This document shows, one piece after another, positions 17,087 to 24,716 of a stretch of 34,029 nucleotides of DNA. Source of the stretch: a bacterium (GTDB lineage: Bacteria; Bacillota_I; Bacilli_A; Acholeplasmatales; JAEDCM01); NCBI GenBank assembly GCA_024694145.1, contig JAILKD010000088.1, forward strand, positions 1 through 34,029, read 5' to 3'. Under the pieces are notes generated by a model. The model was not told where the DNA came from. It made no database searches and saw nothing but the letters and a program-made list of their open reading frames with translations. Made by a program: the position numbers and the translations under genes. Within the stretch, counting starts at the first letter, position 1; every line of letters starts with the position of its first letter.

Positions 17087-18136
17087 TTACAACTTTTTGA
17101 TTATTTCTTTGATTTTTTGATTATCATTTTTATTACATACTAAAATGTTATCTTTAGTGATTGCTACTATCATATTAGTAACACCTAATAGTGATACTCT
17201 TTGATAATTTCCATCACTAACAATGATATTATTGTTTGAATCTACTGAAATGCAGTTTACATTTCTAATTACATTATTATTCTCATCTTTGCTGAATAAT
17301 TCTTCAAAAGCTAAATAATTACCTACATCATTCCAACCAAAGCTTGAAGGAATAACCATAATGTTATTTGCTTTTTCCATTACAGCAAAATCAATTGATT
17401 TCTTTTCAAAATTCATAAATTCATCTTTAACAATTAATGAAGTTTTAACTCCTTCATTTTTGCTAAACATATTTTTTATTTTATTTATAGTTTCATAATG
17501 ATTTGAACTATATTTTTTTAATGCATTCATAATAGTGTCATATTTAAACACAAACATTCCACTATTCCATAAATATTTACCAGATTCATAGTATTGCTTT
17601 GCAATATCATAAGCTGGTTTTTCTTTAAATCCTAAAGATTTAGTTGGAACATTTAGAGTATTATTATTTACTTCAATATAACCATAACCTGTTTCAGGAT
17701 AAGTTGGCTTAATACCTAAAGTAACAATACTACCTTTATCAGCTTCTTCTTCAGCAATTTTTATTACTTTTCTAAATTCATTTTCATCTGCGATTAGATG
17801 ATCTGATGCTAATACAACTACTGTTGGATTATCATAATATTTAGAAATCATTGTTGAGCCATAAGCTATAGCTGCAGCTGTATCTCTAAATACTGGTTCA
17901 ATAATGATTCTTGAATCATCTATATTTGTTAAATCTTCTTTTAAAGCTTTAACTTGTATTTCATTAGTCGCAATAAATATTCTATTTTCATCAACTAATG
18001 GTAATACTCTTTCATAAGCAAGTCTTATTAAAGATTTATCACTAAAAACTTTTAATAATTGCTTTGGTTTTTCTTTTGTTGATAGTGGCCAAAATCTTTC
18101 ACCAGATCCACCGGCCATAATTAAAAATGTAAGCAT
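17087..18136 (-). CDS. manC: Mannose-1-phosphate guanylyltransferase
   Basis: It makes GDP-mannose from mannose-1-phosphate and GTP. MAGGSGERFWPLSTKEKPKQLL is the nucleotide-binding signature; VVLASDHLI, GYGYIEVN, FKEKP and LWNSGMFVFK follow in the usual order, as does SSFGWNDVGN. At 349 aa it is the single-domain form lacking the C-terminal isomerase domain of longer ManC/AlgA proteins. That fits with the ManA activity being supplied by the preceding gene, only one base away. GGAGGG precedes ATG. No phosphomannomutase gene is in the window, so that step must be encoded elsewhere. Confidence 0.95.
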   Translation of the reverse strand: MLTFLIMAGGSGERFWPLSTKEKPKQLLKVFSDKSLIRLAYERVLPLVDENRIFIATNEIQVKALKEDLTNIDDSRIIIEPVFRDTAAAIAYGSTMISKYYDNPTVVVLASDHLIADENEFRKVIKIAEEEADKGSIVTLGIKPTYPETGYGYIEVNNNTLNVPTKSLGFKEKPAYDIAKQYYESGKYLWNSGMFVFKYDTIMNALKKYSSNHYETINKIKNMFSKNEGVKTSLIVKDEFMNFEKKSIDFAVMEKANNIMVIPSSFGWNDVGNYLAFEELFSKDENNNVIRNVNCISVDSNNNIIVSDGNYQRVSLLGVTNMIVAITKDNILVCNKNDNQKIKEIIKKL

Positions 18137-18137
18137 A

Positions 18138-20039
18138 TTATCCCTCCAATAAGGAATCTATAAGTTTATCTATATCATATTCAAACTTGAAATTAGTGTC
18201 ATTAATGAATTTTTTTGAATCACCAACTAATGTTTTAACATCATTTGGTCTAATGAATTTAGGATTAATTCTAACTAATATTTCTTTTGTCTTAGAATTA
18301 ATACCAACTTCATCTAATCCGCTACCATTCCATTCAATATCTATTCCAATTTTACTATATGTTTTTTCAATGAATTCTCTAACTGTATATGCTTTACCTG
18401 TTGAAATCACATAATCATTTGGCTTATCTTGTTGAAGGCATAGCCACATTGCATAAGCATAATCTTTTGCATGTCCCCATTCTCTTTTTGCATCTAAGTT
18501 ACCAAGTTCTAGTATTTTTCTTCTTCCCTTTTTTACCATTTTTGCAAATTCTGTAATTTTCTTTGCTACGAAAACACATTCTCTCATTGGAGATTCATGG
18601 TTATAACAAATACCGTTTGTTACAAACATGTTATTATTCTCTCTATAACATCTAGCCATATAATATGAATATACTTTTGTTACAGCATATGGGCTCCTTG
18701 GTTCAAATGGAGTTGTTTCATCTTGTGGATACATTTCTCCAGAGAAGACATATGGACTACATAAATTAAACATTTTTGTTTTAAAATCACTATTTTTGAT
18801 TGAATCAAGTAATCTCAATGTTCCAAGTGAATTTACTTCAGTAGTATATTCAGGCATTTCAAATGAAACATCTACATGCGATTGACTTGCAATGTGATAT
18901 ATTTCATCTGGTTTAACTGTTTCAATAATTCTATTTATATTGGAAGCATCTGTTAAATCTCCTATGTGACCAAAAAAGTTTGGATTATCTAGGAATTCTA
19001 CAAGATAATCAGATGATAATTTTGACATAGATTTTATAATTCCATGAACTTCATAATCTTTTTCTAAAAGTAATTTTGTTAGATAATAACCATCTTGGTT
19101 AGTAATTCCAGTAATTAAAGCTATTTTTCTCATCTTTAATCTCTCCTTATCTTTTGGCTTAGGAATAACTGCAATTACTTCCAAATTTCCATCGAATATT
19201 ATTTTTTCAGAATCTGCAGTTAAAATAAAAGAATCACCTTTTTTTATTTTTGTATTATTTATTGATCCACATCCATCAATAACATAAAACAATTCAAATC
19301 CTTTGTTTTCGTATTCTGTTTTTTCGCTAATAAAAAGTTTGTATACATTAAAATGTGAATTTTTAAAAGTATTCTCATCTTTAAAATCATGTATTTGGTT
19401 TTTTTGAGTATTATAATTTATTACATTTAAAGCATCAACTAGATTCAATTTTCTATTTACAGATTCATAATAATCAAAAATTCTATATGTTAAATCTGAT
19501 GATTCTTGAACTTCAAGGATAAAAGTATCTCCATGAATCGCATGAACGGTACCAGGCTCTACTATAACTAAATTGCCTGGATTAATTGGTTTTTCAATTA
19601 AGAACTTTTCTACTAGTCCTCTTTGAATCATCTCTAACATTTCTCTTGAATTTTTTAAATCTATACCTAAAGTTACAGTTTTTGCAGTTGTTTCAGGTAA
19701 TATATACCAGCATTCAAATTTTCCAAGAGAGTTACACATTTTTAAAGCATAATCATCATTTGGATGTACTTGAACGCTTAAATTACTACTCGAAGATATT
19801 AATTTTAAAAGTAAAGGGAATTCTTTATCAGGGTAATTTCCAAATAATTCAGGATGCTTTACCCATAAGTGTCTTAATGTTTGACCTTTAAATTTTCCAT
19901 TAGCGATAACTGAAGATTTCCCTCTATATCCTGATATGATCCAAGCTTCTCCTGTGCTTTCGGGACAATCATAAATTTTATTTAATTCTTTACCAGCCCA
20001 TGGCTTCTTTTCAAAATATGGTTTTAAAAATAAAATCAT
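18138..20039 (-). CDS. Fusion: mannose-6-phosphate isomerase (class I) + GDP-mannose 4,6-dehydratase-like protein
   Basis: The 633-aa frame joins two enzymes. Residues 1-302 are a class I ManA: KPYFEKKPWAG, GEAWIISGY, SVQVHPND and GKFECWYIL (zinc ligands), and EPGTVHAIHGDTFILEVQ. Residues 303-633 are a GDP-mannose 4,6-dehydratase-like SDR: GDLTDASNINRII, YHIASQSHVDVSFEMP, ETTPFEPRSPYAVTK (Tyr and Lys of YxxxK kept) and GHAKDYAYAMWLCLQQ. Two key places differ from normal GMD. The NAD loop reads GITNQDG instead of GITGQDG, and the catalytic TSELYG site reads SPYVFS, losing the Glu. The ManA half should make mannose-6-phosphate for GDP-mannose synthesis; the activity of the second half is uncertain. 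The frame crosses the junction without a stop. Confidence 0.85.
   Translation of the reverse strand: MILFLKPYFEKKPWAGKELNKIYDCPESTGEAWIISGYRGKSSVIANGKFKGQTLRHLWVKHPELFGNYPDKEFPLLLKLISSSSNLSVQVHPNDDYALKMCNSLGKFECWYILPETTAKTVTLGIDLKNSREMLEMIQRGLVEKFLIEKPINPGNLVIVEPGTVHAIHGDTFILEVQESSDLTYRIFDYYESVNRKLNLVDALNVINYNTQKNQIHDFKDENTFKNSHFNVYKLFISEKTEYENKGFELFYVIDGCGSINNTKIKKGDSFILTADSEKIIFDGNLEVIAVIPKPKDKERLKMRKIALITGITNQDGYYLTKLLLEKDYEVHGIIKSMSKLSSDYLVEFLDNPNFFGHIGDLTDASNINRIIETVKPDEIYHIASQSHVDVSFEMPEYTTEVNSLGTLRLLDSIKNSDFKTKMFNLCSPYVFSGEMYPQDETTPFEPRSPYAVTKVYSYYMARCYRENNNMFVTNGICYNHESPMRECVFVAKKITEFAKMVKKGRRKILELGNLDAKREWGHAKDYAYAMWLCLQQDKPNDYVISTGKAYTVREFIEKTYSKIGIDIEWNGSGLDEVGINSKTKEILVRINPKFIRPNDVKTLVGDSKKFINDTNFKFEYDIDKLIDSLLEG
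19131..19148 (-). promoter_or_regulatory. Internal SD and ATG at the fusion junction
   Basis: AAGGAGAG (19141-19148) lies seven bases before an ATG (19131-19133) that begins MRKIALITG, the natural N-terminus of the dehydratase-like domain. The SD itself encodes part of the linker (KERLK). A free dehydratase-like protein of 331 aa may therefore be made as well as the fusion. Confidence 0.65.
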
Positions 20040-20065
20040 AATAATGTCCCTCCTTTAAAGAAATG

Positions 20066-20740
20066 TTATTTTGCTCCTTTATGTTTTAATACAGCCGGAA
20101 TAGTTTTGAATACTAATCCTAAATCAAACCAGAAACCTCTATGTTTAAAATATTCTAATTCTAGTTTTTGTCTTTCACCAGATTTAAAGTCTACATCGCT
20201 TCTACCATATACTTGCCAATATCCTGTTAAACCGGGTTTAGCTTTAAGCATTATACTTAATTGATATTCTGTAAAATTGCTCAATTCTTTTTCTGTAATT
20301 GGTCTTGGTCCAACAACGGATAATGTTCCAAATAGAATATTAAATAATTGTGGTAATTCATCAATTGATGTTTTTCTTAGGAATCTACCAAATTTAGTAA
20401 TTCTAGGATCATTATCTAGTTTTCTTTCTCTAAGCCAAATTTCTTTTTGTTCAGGAGTAAGATATTTATCTATATTGCTTTCAGCATCATAATACATTGT
20501 TCTAAATTTAAATACTTTTATCTTCTTACCTTTCTTACCAATTCTTTTATCATTAAAGAAAGGATGTCCTTTTGTTGCAAAAAGATTTATTATAAAAATA
20601 ATAAGCAAGAACCATGAAATTAAAAGTATTAAGATTAAAGATGAAAAGAAATCAAATATTCTTTTTGTAAAAGAATACCACCATCCTCCTCTTACTTTTA
20701 TTTCTTCTTGCTCAACTGTATTCTCTATATTATTATCCAT
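20066..20740 (-). CDS. Initiating sugar-phosphate transferase (monotopic phosphoglycosyl transferase, PF02397)
   Basis: The enzyme moves a sugar-1-phosphate from a nucleotide sugar to undecaprenyl phosphate, starting repeat-unit synthesis at the inner face of the membrane. The 224-aa protein is the short form: a soluble tail of about 25 residues, one hydrophobic re-entrant segment (LILILLISWFLLIIFIINLF), then the catalytic domain. That domain shows VFKFRTM, KTSIDELPQLFN (catalytic Asp-Glu), LSVVGPRP and KPGLTGYWQVYGRSDVDF. The start is the Met five codons inside the track ORF, because GGAGG lies eight bases before it. It begins the long glycan operon. Confidence 0.93.
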   Translation of the reverse strand: MDNNIENTVEQEEIKVRGGWWYSFTKRIFDFFSSLILILLISWFLLIIFIINLFATKGHPFFNDKRIGKKGKKIKVFKFRTMYYDAESNIDKYLTPEQKEIWLRERKLDNDPRITKFGRFLRKTSIDELPQLFNILFGTLSVVGPRPITEKELSNFTEYQLSIMLKAKPGLTGYWQVYGRSDVDFKSGERQKLELEYFKHRGFWFDLGLVFKTIPAVLKHKGAK

Positions 20741-20784
20741 TTTTATGACCTCCAATATTTTATTTTGCCATAAACATTAATTAT

Positions 20785-20813
20785 ATTATATTATAATATA
20801 ACGTTAAAAACAA
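20785..20813 (-). promoter_or_regulatory. Promoter of the main glycan operon
   Basis: On the minus strand TTGTTT (20808-20813), a 17-base spacer and a perfect TATAAT (20785-20790) lie about 45 bases before the phosphoglycosyl transferase start, and just after the galE terminator. The -35 box matches only three consensus bases, but the spacing and -10 are ideal. Confidence 0.5.
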
Positions 20814-20866
20814 CTTAATAAAACACTTTCATTACATTTTCTTTACATTTTTATTAAAAAATAAAA

Positions 20867-20894
20867 GACATTACGTATTAAAATACATAATGCC
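20867..20894 (-). terminator. Terminator hairpin after galE
   Basis: The minus-strand RNA forms a 12-bp stem (GGCAUUAUGUAU with AUACGUAAUGUC, two G-U pairs) around UUUA, followed by UUUUAUUUUUU. It is a near copy of the hairpin on the other side of galE. The stem is complete only in the minus-strand transcript, since the other strand would have two A-C mismatches. Confidence 0.75.
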
Positions 20895-20901
20895 AATAGA
20901 T

Positions 20902-21918
20902 TTATTCATAGCCTTTTGGATTTTTCTTCTGGAAGTTCCATGCTGATTTACACATATCATCAATTGTGTATTTACACTTAAAACCTAATTCTTTAAATGC
21001 TTTGCTGCTATCAGCATAGAATTCATCGATATCTCCTGGTCTTCTTTCTACAATTTTATAAGGAATATTAAACCCACATGCCTTTTCAAAAGCATGTAGT
21101 ACATCTAATACGCTTTCCCCTTTGCCTGTACCTAAATTATATTTAACTAATCCTGGATTTGTAAATAACTTATTTAATGCTTGGACATGACCGATAGCTA
21201 AGTCACAAACGTGTATATAATCTCTAACACCAGTTCCATCATGTGTTTTATAATCATTGCCAAATATATTTAAGAAAGGTCTTTTGCCTATTGCTACTTG
21301 TGTAATATATGGTGCTAGGTTATTAGGAATACCATTTGGGTCTTCACCAATTAGTCCGCTTTCATGTGCTCCAAATGGATTAAAGTATCTTAAAATAGCT
21401 ATATTAAAACGTTTATCGGAATTATATAAATCTTCTAAAATACGTTCAATGAAGTATTTAGTTGTTGCATATGTATTAGTTGTATTTCCAATTGGATGTT
21501 CTTCAGTGAATGGTAAAAACTGAGGGTTACCATATACTGTTGCTGTTGATGAGAATATAAAGTTAAACACGTTATATTCTTGCATAACTTGCAATATGTT
21601 TATTGCACCAGTAACATTATCTTCATAATATTTAATTGGAAATTTTACGCTTTCTCCAACTGCCTTAAAGCCAGCAAAATTTATTACTGCATCTATTTTG
21701 TTATTCTTGAAAACATTTCTTAAATCTTTCTTGTTAAGCACATCACCTTTGACAAATAAGAAATTTTTATTTGTAATTTGTTTGATTCTATTAATTACTA
21801 CTTCTTTTGAATTTGATAAGTTGTCAAATATAATGACATTATAATTGTTGATTAAAAGTTCAACACATGTGTGGCTACCTATGTAACCAGCACCGCCTAA
21901 AACAAGTATTGTTTTCAT
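20902..21918 (-). CDS. galE: UDP-glucose 4-epimerase
   Basis: GalE interconverts UDP-glucose and UDP-galactose, and in some forms the N-acetyl derivatives. The 338-aa protein has GGAGYIGSHT, DNLSNS, FAGFKAVGESV, SSTATVYG and the catalytic YATTK. It also has LRYFNPFGAHESGLIGEDP and HDGTGVRDYIHVCDLA, all typical. GAGGTGAT precedes the ATG. It stands alone between two nearly identical terminator hairpins and has its own likely promoter, so it may be expressed apart from the glycan operon. It supplies UDP-Gal or UDP-GalNAc to it. Confidence 0.96.
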   Translation of the reverse strand: MKTILVLGGAGYIGSHTCVELLINNYNVIIFDNLSNSKEVVINRIKQITNKNFLFVKGDVLNKKDLRNVFKNNKIDAVINFAGFKAVGESVKFPIKYYEDNVTGAINILQVMQEYNVFNFIFSSTATVYGNPQFLPFTEEHPIGNTTNTYATTKYFIERILEDLYNSDKRFNIAILRYFNPFGAHESGLIGEDPNGIPNNLAPYITQVAIGKRPFLNIFGNDYKTHDGTGVRDYIHVCDLAIGHVQALNKLFTNPGLVKYNLGTGKGESVLDVLHAFEKACGFNIPYKIVERRPGDIDEFYADSSKAFKELGFKCKYTIDDMCKSAWNFQKKNPKGYE

Positions 21919-21955
21919 ATAATCACCTCGTATACATTGTGAATATTCTATTTTA

Positions 21956-21984
21956 ATTATAACATAATAAAAAATTAATTAAAT
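21956..21984 (-). promoter_or_regulatory. Possible galE promoter
   Basis: A perfect TATAAT (21956-21961, minus strand) lies about 37 bases before the galE start. Only poor -35 matches (TTTAAT-like) are found 16-17 bases upstream. The position between a terminator and galE supports it more than the sequence does. Confidence 0.35.
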
Positions 21985-21991
21985 AATAAAA

Positions 21992-22019
21992 GACATTATG
22001 TATTAAAATACATAATGTC
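21992..22019 (-). terminator. Terminator hairpin after the wzz-like gene
   Basis: GACATTATGTAT and ATACATAATGTC form a perfect 12-bp stem around a four-base loop. The minus-strand transcript then runs into UUUUAUUAUUU. It begins ten bases after the wzz-like stop and would end or attenuate that transcript before galE. Confidence 0.75.
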
Positions 22020-22028
22020 ATTTAATAA

Positions 22029-23303
22029 TTAGTTGTTTTCAACTGTTTCTTTTTGTTCTTCTTTTTTTCCTAACTTTTTATGATCTAAACAAATATTTAC
22101 TATGCAACCTACAAAACATCCTAAGATTAATAATGCTGGTCCAGCAATTAATAATTTAATACCACCTTGAACTTTAACTGTATTGTTATTATATGATACA
22201 TAAGAACCTTCTGTTACTACTTCTTTTACAACTATTTTGAAATCATTTGTAAAGTTAGTTAAAACTTCGTCATATTTTTCAATTTTAGTATCAAATGCTT
22301 TCTTTTTAGTTTCGTAATCAGGATCGCTACTTCCGTTTTCTAATTGCTTATTAATTGCTTCTAATTTTCTTTCAAATTCTGCGTTTTCAACAGCTAATTT
22401 TGCAATAATTTCATTATATGCTGCTAAATCTGGAGCAGTTATATTTGAATTAAAACTATTTGCAACATCAACTAAATTATTTATTTTATTTTGATTTAAT
22501 TGTAAATCACTTTCATATTTTTGTTTTTGATTTAATAGCTCTGCTTCATATGATGTAAAATCTTTTACATAACCGTTTTTTTGAAGTTCTGTTACTAATG
22601 CTTCAACATTATTTTCAGTGAAATAAATTGTTAATTCATTATAATAAGCAGATAGCTTCTTACCATCTGATAAAGATACATCACCATATTTTTCGATTAG
22701 TTTTTCATATTGAGCTTGAAGTAATTCATATTGTTTAACCAAGCAATCTGCTTTTGTGTCATATACATTTGAATTTTTATATGTATCAAGTAATGAATCA
22801 TATTTAATAGTATCAAGTAATAAAAGAGTTTTGTTATATGGTTGATCAGCTACTGCATGGATAAATTTATTAGCTTGAGAACCATTTTTAAAATACTTAA
22901 CATTAGCAACTAATTTAAACTTCATATCAGTTACTTCATTAGTTGTTTCATTTCTAGTGATATCACAAGTAACTTGAATACCATCTTTATCAACTAATTT
23001 TTCAATATTAATGTTTTTAAATTCTTCGTTAGATTCTTTAACTTTATTTAATGAATTAGGAGAAATTAACATTTGATAATTAAATTTAGAATCATCAATA
23101 TATTTGCCTTCTTCTATGCCAGGTATTACATATTCATAATTAACATAATATTGTCTTTTATTTTGATTGTAATAGAATTTTACAAACAAAATGCCAACAA
23201 GTGTTATTGATAATGTTATGATTAATAGTAGTATTTTTCTACCAAATGCAACCTTAAATAAATCTAATAAAGATATACCTTCTTCATCTTTTTCTTCGTA
23301 CAT
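22029..23303 (-). CDS. Wzz-like polysaccharide chain-length/co-polymerase protein
   Basis: The 424-aa protein has the layout of polysaccharide co-polymerases. A short cytoplasmic start (SLLDLFKVAFGRK) is followed by a membrane segment at about residues 27-46, an external region of some 340 residues with a strong coiled-coil part at about 240-345, and a second membrane segment near 392-412. The tail is short and charged (KKLGKKEEQKE). There is no Walker motif or tyrosine-rich tail, so this is not a Wzc/CpsD tyrosine kinase, and no kinase or phosphatase gene lies nearby. GAAAGGAG precedes ATG. It probably sets polymer length with the Wzy protein and stands first in the locus in its own unit. 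Confidence 0.8.
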   Translation of the reverse strand: MYEEKDEEGISLLDLFKVAFGRKILLLIITLSITLVGILFVKFYYNQNKRQYYVNYEYVIPGIEEGKYIDDSKFNYQMLISPNSLNKVKESNEEFKNINIEKLVDKDGIQVTCDITRNETTNEVTDMKFKLVANVKYFKNGSQANKFIHAVADQPYNKTLLLLDTIKYDSLLDTYKNSNVYDTKADCLVKQYELLQAQYEKLIEKYGDVSLSDGKKLSAYYNELTIYFTENNVEALVTELQKNGYVKDFTSYEAELLNQKQKYESDLQLNQNKINNLVDVANSFNSNITAPDLAAYNEIIAKLAVENAEFERKLEAINKQLENGSSDPDYETKKKAFDTKIEKYDEVLTNFTNDFKIVVKEVVTEGSYVSYNNNTVKVQGGIKLLIAGPALLILGCFVGCIVNICLDHKKLGKKEEQKETVENN

Positions 23304-23345
23304 AGGAATGCTCCTTTCATTAATATAAATATTAAATACATAAAA

Positions 23346-23374
23346 ATAATATCATATTAAGTTAAATAAAGCAA
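23346..23374 (-). promoter_or_regulatory. Promoter of the wzz-like gene
   Basis: Minus strand: TTGCTT (23369-23374), a 17-base spacer and TATTAT (23346-23351), ending about 43 bases before the start codon. Repeated TTTGCA/TGCAAA motifs lie just upstream (about 23372-23410) and might bind a regulator, but they are not a clean repeat. Confidence 0.5.
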
Positions 23375-23424
23375 ATGAAAATGTTTGCAAATGCGTGAAA
23401 ATTTTTGCAGCAACATTAATTATT

Positions 23425-23445
23425 GGCTTTATAAAGCCTTTTATT
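23425..23445 (+). terminator. Weak hairpin with T tract between divergent genes
   Basis: GGCTT-TATA-AAGCC followed by TTTTATTT. It lies between the wzz-like promoter and the ald promoter and could stop stray rightward transcription. The stem is only five pairs. Confidence 0.35.
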
Positions 23446-23478
23446 TATCTTTACAAAAATATTACATTTGATAAATTA

Positions 23479-23507
23479 TTGAAGATGTTTCTATTATTTT
23501 GTATAAT
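23479..23507 (+). promoter_or_regulatory. Promoter of ald
   Basis: TTGAAG (23479-23484), a 17-base spacer and a perfect TATAAT (23502-23507). Transcription would begin near 23514, inside the first codons of the track ORF, which rules out its upstream start. Confidence 0.75.
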
Positions 23508-23555
23508 GAATTTAGTATTGTTCAATATATTAATATAATAATGGAGGTTTGTGTA

Positions 23556-24662
23556 ATGATAGTTGGAACAACAAAAGAATTAAAAGATAATGAATTTAGA
23601 GTTGGTTTAACACCTGATAATGTTCTTGCTTATGTATCAAGTGGCCATACTGTATTAGTAGAAAAAGGAGCAGGGTTAGGCGCAGGGTTTACTGATGAAG
23701 AATATGCTAGTGCTGGAGCTAAAATAGTTGAAACCGCTAAAGAAGTATATGAAAGTGTAGATATGCTTGTTAAGGTTAAAGAACCTGAAGAATGTGAATA
23801 TAAATATTTTAGAGATGGATTAATTCTATATACATATCTACATCTAGCTGCTAATAAACCATTAGCTTTAGAATTAATTAAAAAAGGTGTATCAGCAGTT
23901 GCTTTTGAAACAATAACTGATGATTTTAATAATTTACCATGCTTAAGACCAATGAGCCAAATTGCAGGTAGATTATCTATTCAAGAAGGAGCTAAATACT
24001 TAGAAAAAGGATTTGGTGGACGTGGAATACTTTTAGGAGGTGTTCCAGGTGTTGAAAGAGGTAAGATTGTAATACTTGGTGGAGGGGTTGCTGGTACATT
24101 TGCAGCTAAAGCAGCTATAGGTATAGATGCTCAAGTAACACTATTAGATATTAATCCAAATAGATTAGCATATCTAGAAGATATATTTGGTGCAAATGTA
24201 ACAACACTATATGCTACAGAAGCTAATATTAGAAAGTCTTTAGCTGAAGCTGACTTAGTAATAGGTTCTGTATTAATTCCAGGAGGTTCTACTCCTAAAC
24301 TTGTTAGAAAAGAACATTTAAAATTAATGAAGAAAGGTTCTGTTATTGTTGATATTGCAATAGATCAAGGTGGATGCTGTGAATCTAGCCATGTTACAAC
24401 ACATAAAGACCCAATCTTTATTGAAGAAGGAATTGTTCATTATTGTGTTGGTAACATGCCAGGAGCTGTACCTAGAACATCTACTATTGCCCTAGCTAAT
24501 GCTACTATAAAATATGGTTTAATGATTGCTAATTTAGGATTAGAAAAAGCAGTTCATAAAGATAAAGGTCTATACAATGGTATTAATATTTATAACCATA
24601 AATGTGTAAACAAAAATGTTGCTAAATCACTTGATTTAGAATATGTAGAAATATTAAAATAG
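23556..24662 (+). CDS. ald: Alanine dehydrogenase
   Basis: It catalyses the reversible NAD-dependent deamination of L-alanine to pyruvate and ammonia. At 368 aa it matches the family. It shows MIVGTTKELKDNEFRVGLTP at the start, KVKEPEECEY with the substrate-binding Lys, YLHLA with the catalytic His, the NAD loop GGGVAGTFAAKAA, and DIAIDQGGCCESS with the catalytic Asp. The track ORF begins 19 codons earlier, but that overlaps the promoter, and GGAGG lies eight bases before the Met chosen here. It stands alone with its own promoter and terminator. It may support amino-acid fermentation or nitrogen supply. Confidence 0.95.
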   Translation: MIVGTTKELKDNEFRVGLTPDNVLAYVSSGHTVLVEKGAGLGAGFTDEEYASAGAKIVETAKEVYESVDMLVKVKEPEECEYKYFRDGLILYTYLHLAANKPLALELIKKGVSAVAFETITDDFNNLPCLRPMSQIAGRLSIQEGAKYLEKGFGGRGILLGGVPGVERGKIVILGGGVAGTFAAKAAIGIDAQVTLLDINPNRLAYLEDIFGANVTTLYATEANIRKSLAEADLVIGSVLIPGGSTPKLVRKEHLKLMKKGSVIVDIAIDQGGCCESSHVTTHKDPIFIEEGIVHYCVGNMPGAVPRTSTIALANATIKYGLMIANLGLEKAVHKDKGLYNGINIYNHKCVNKNVAKSLDLEYVEILK

Positions 24663-24671
24663 TTTCAAGTT

Positions 24672-24700
24672 AAAAACGGCTAAAAATAGCCGTTTTTAAT
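24672..24700. terminator. Bidirectional terminator between ald and the first ATPase gene
   Basis: AAAAACGGCTA-AAAA-TAGCCGTTTTT is a perfect 11-bp stem with A and T runs on either side. It serves ald on the plus strand and the convergent ATPase gene on the minus strand. Confidence 0.9.
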
Positions 24701-24716
24701 TAGCAACAATTATTAA

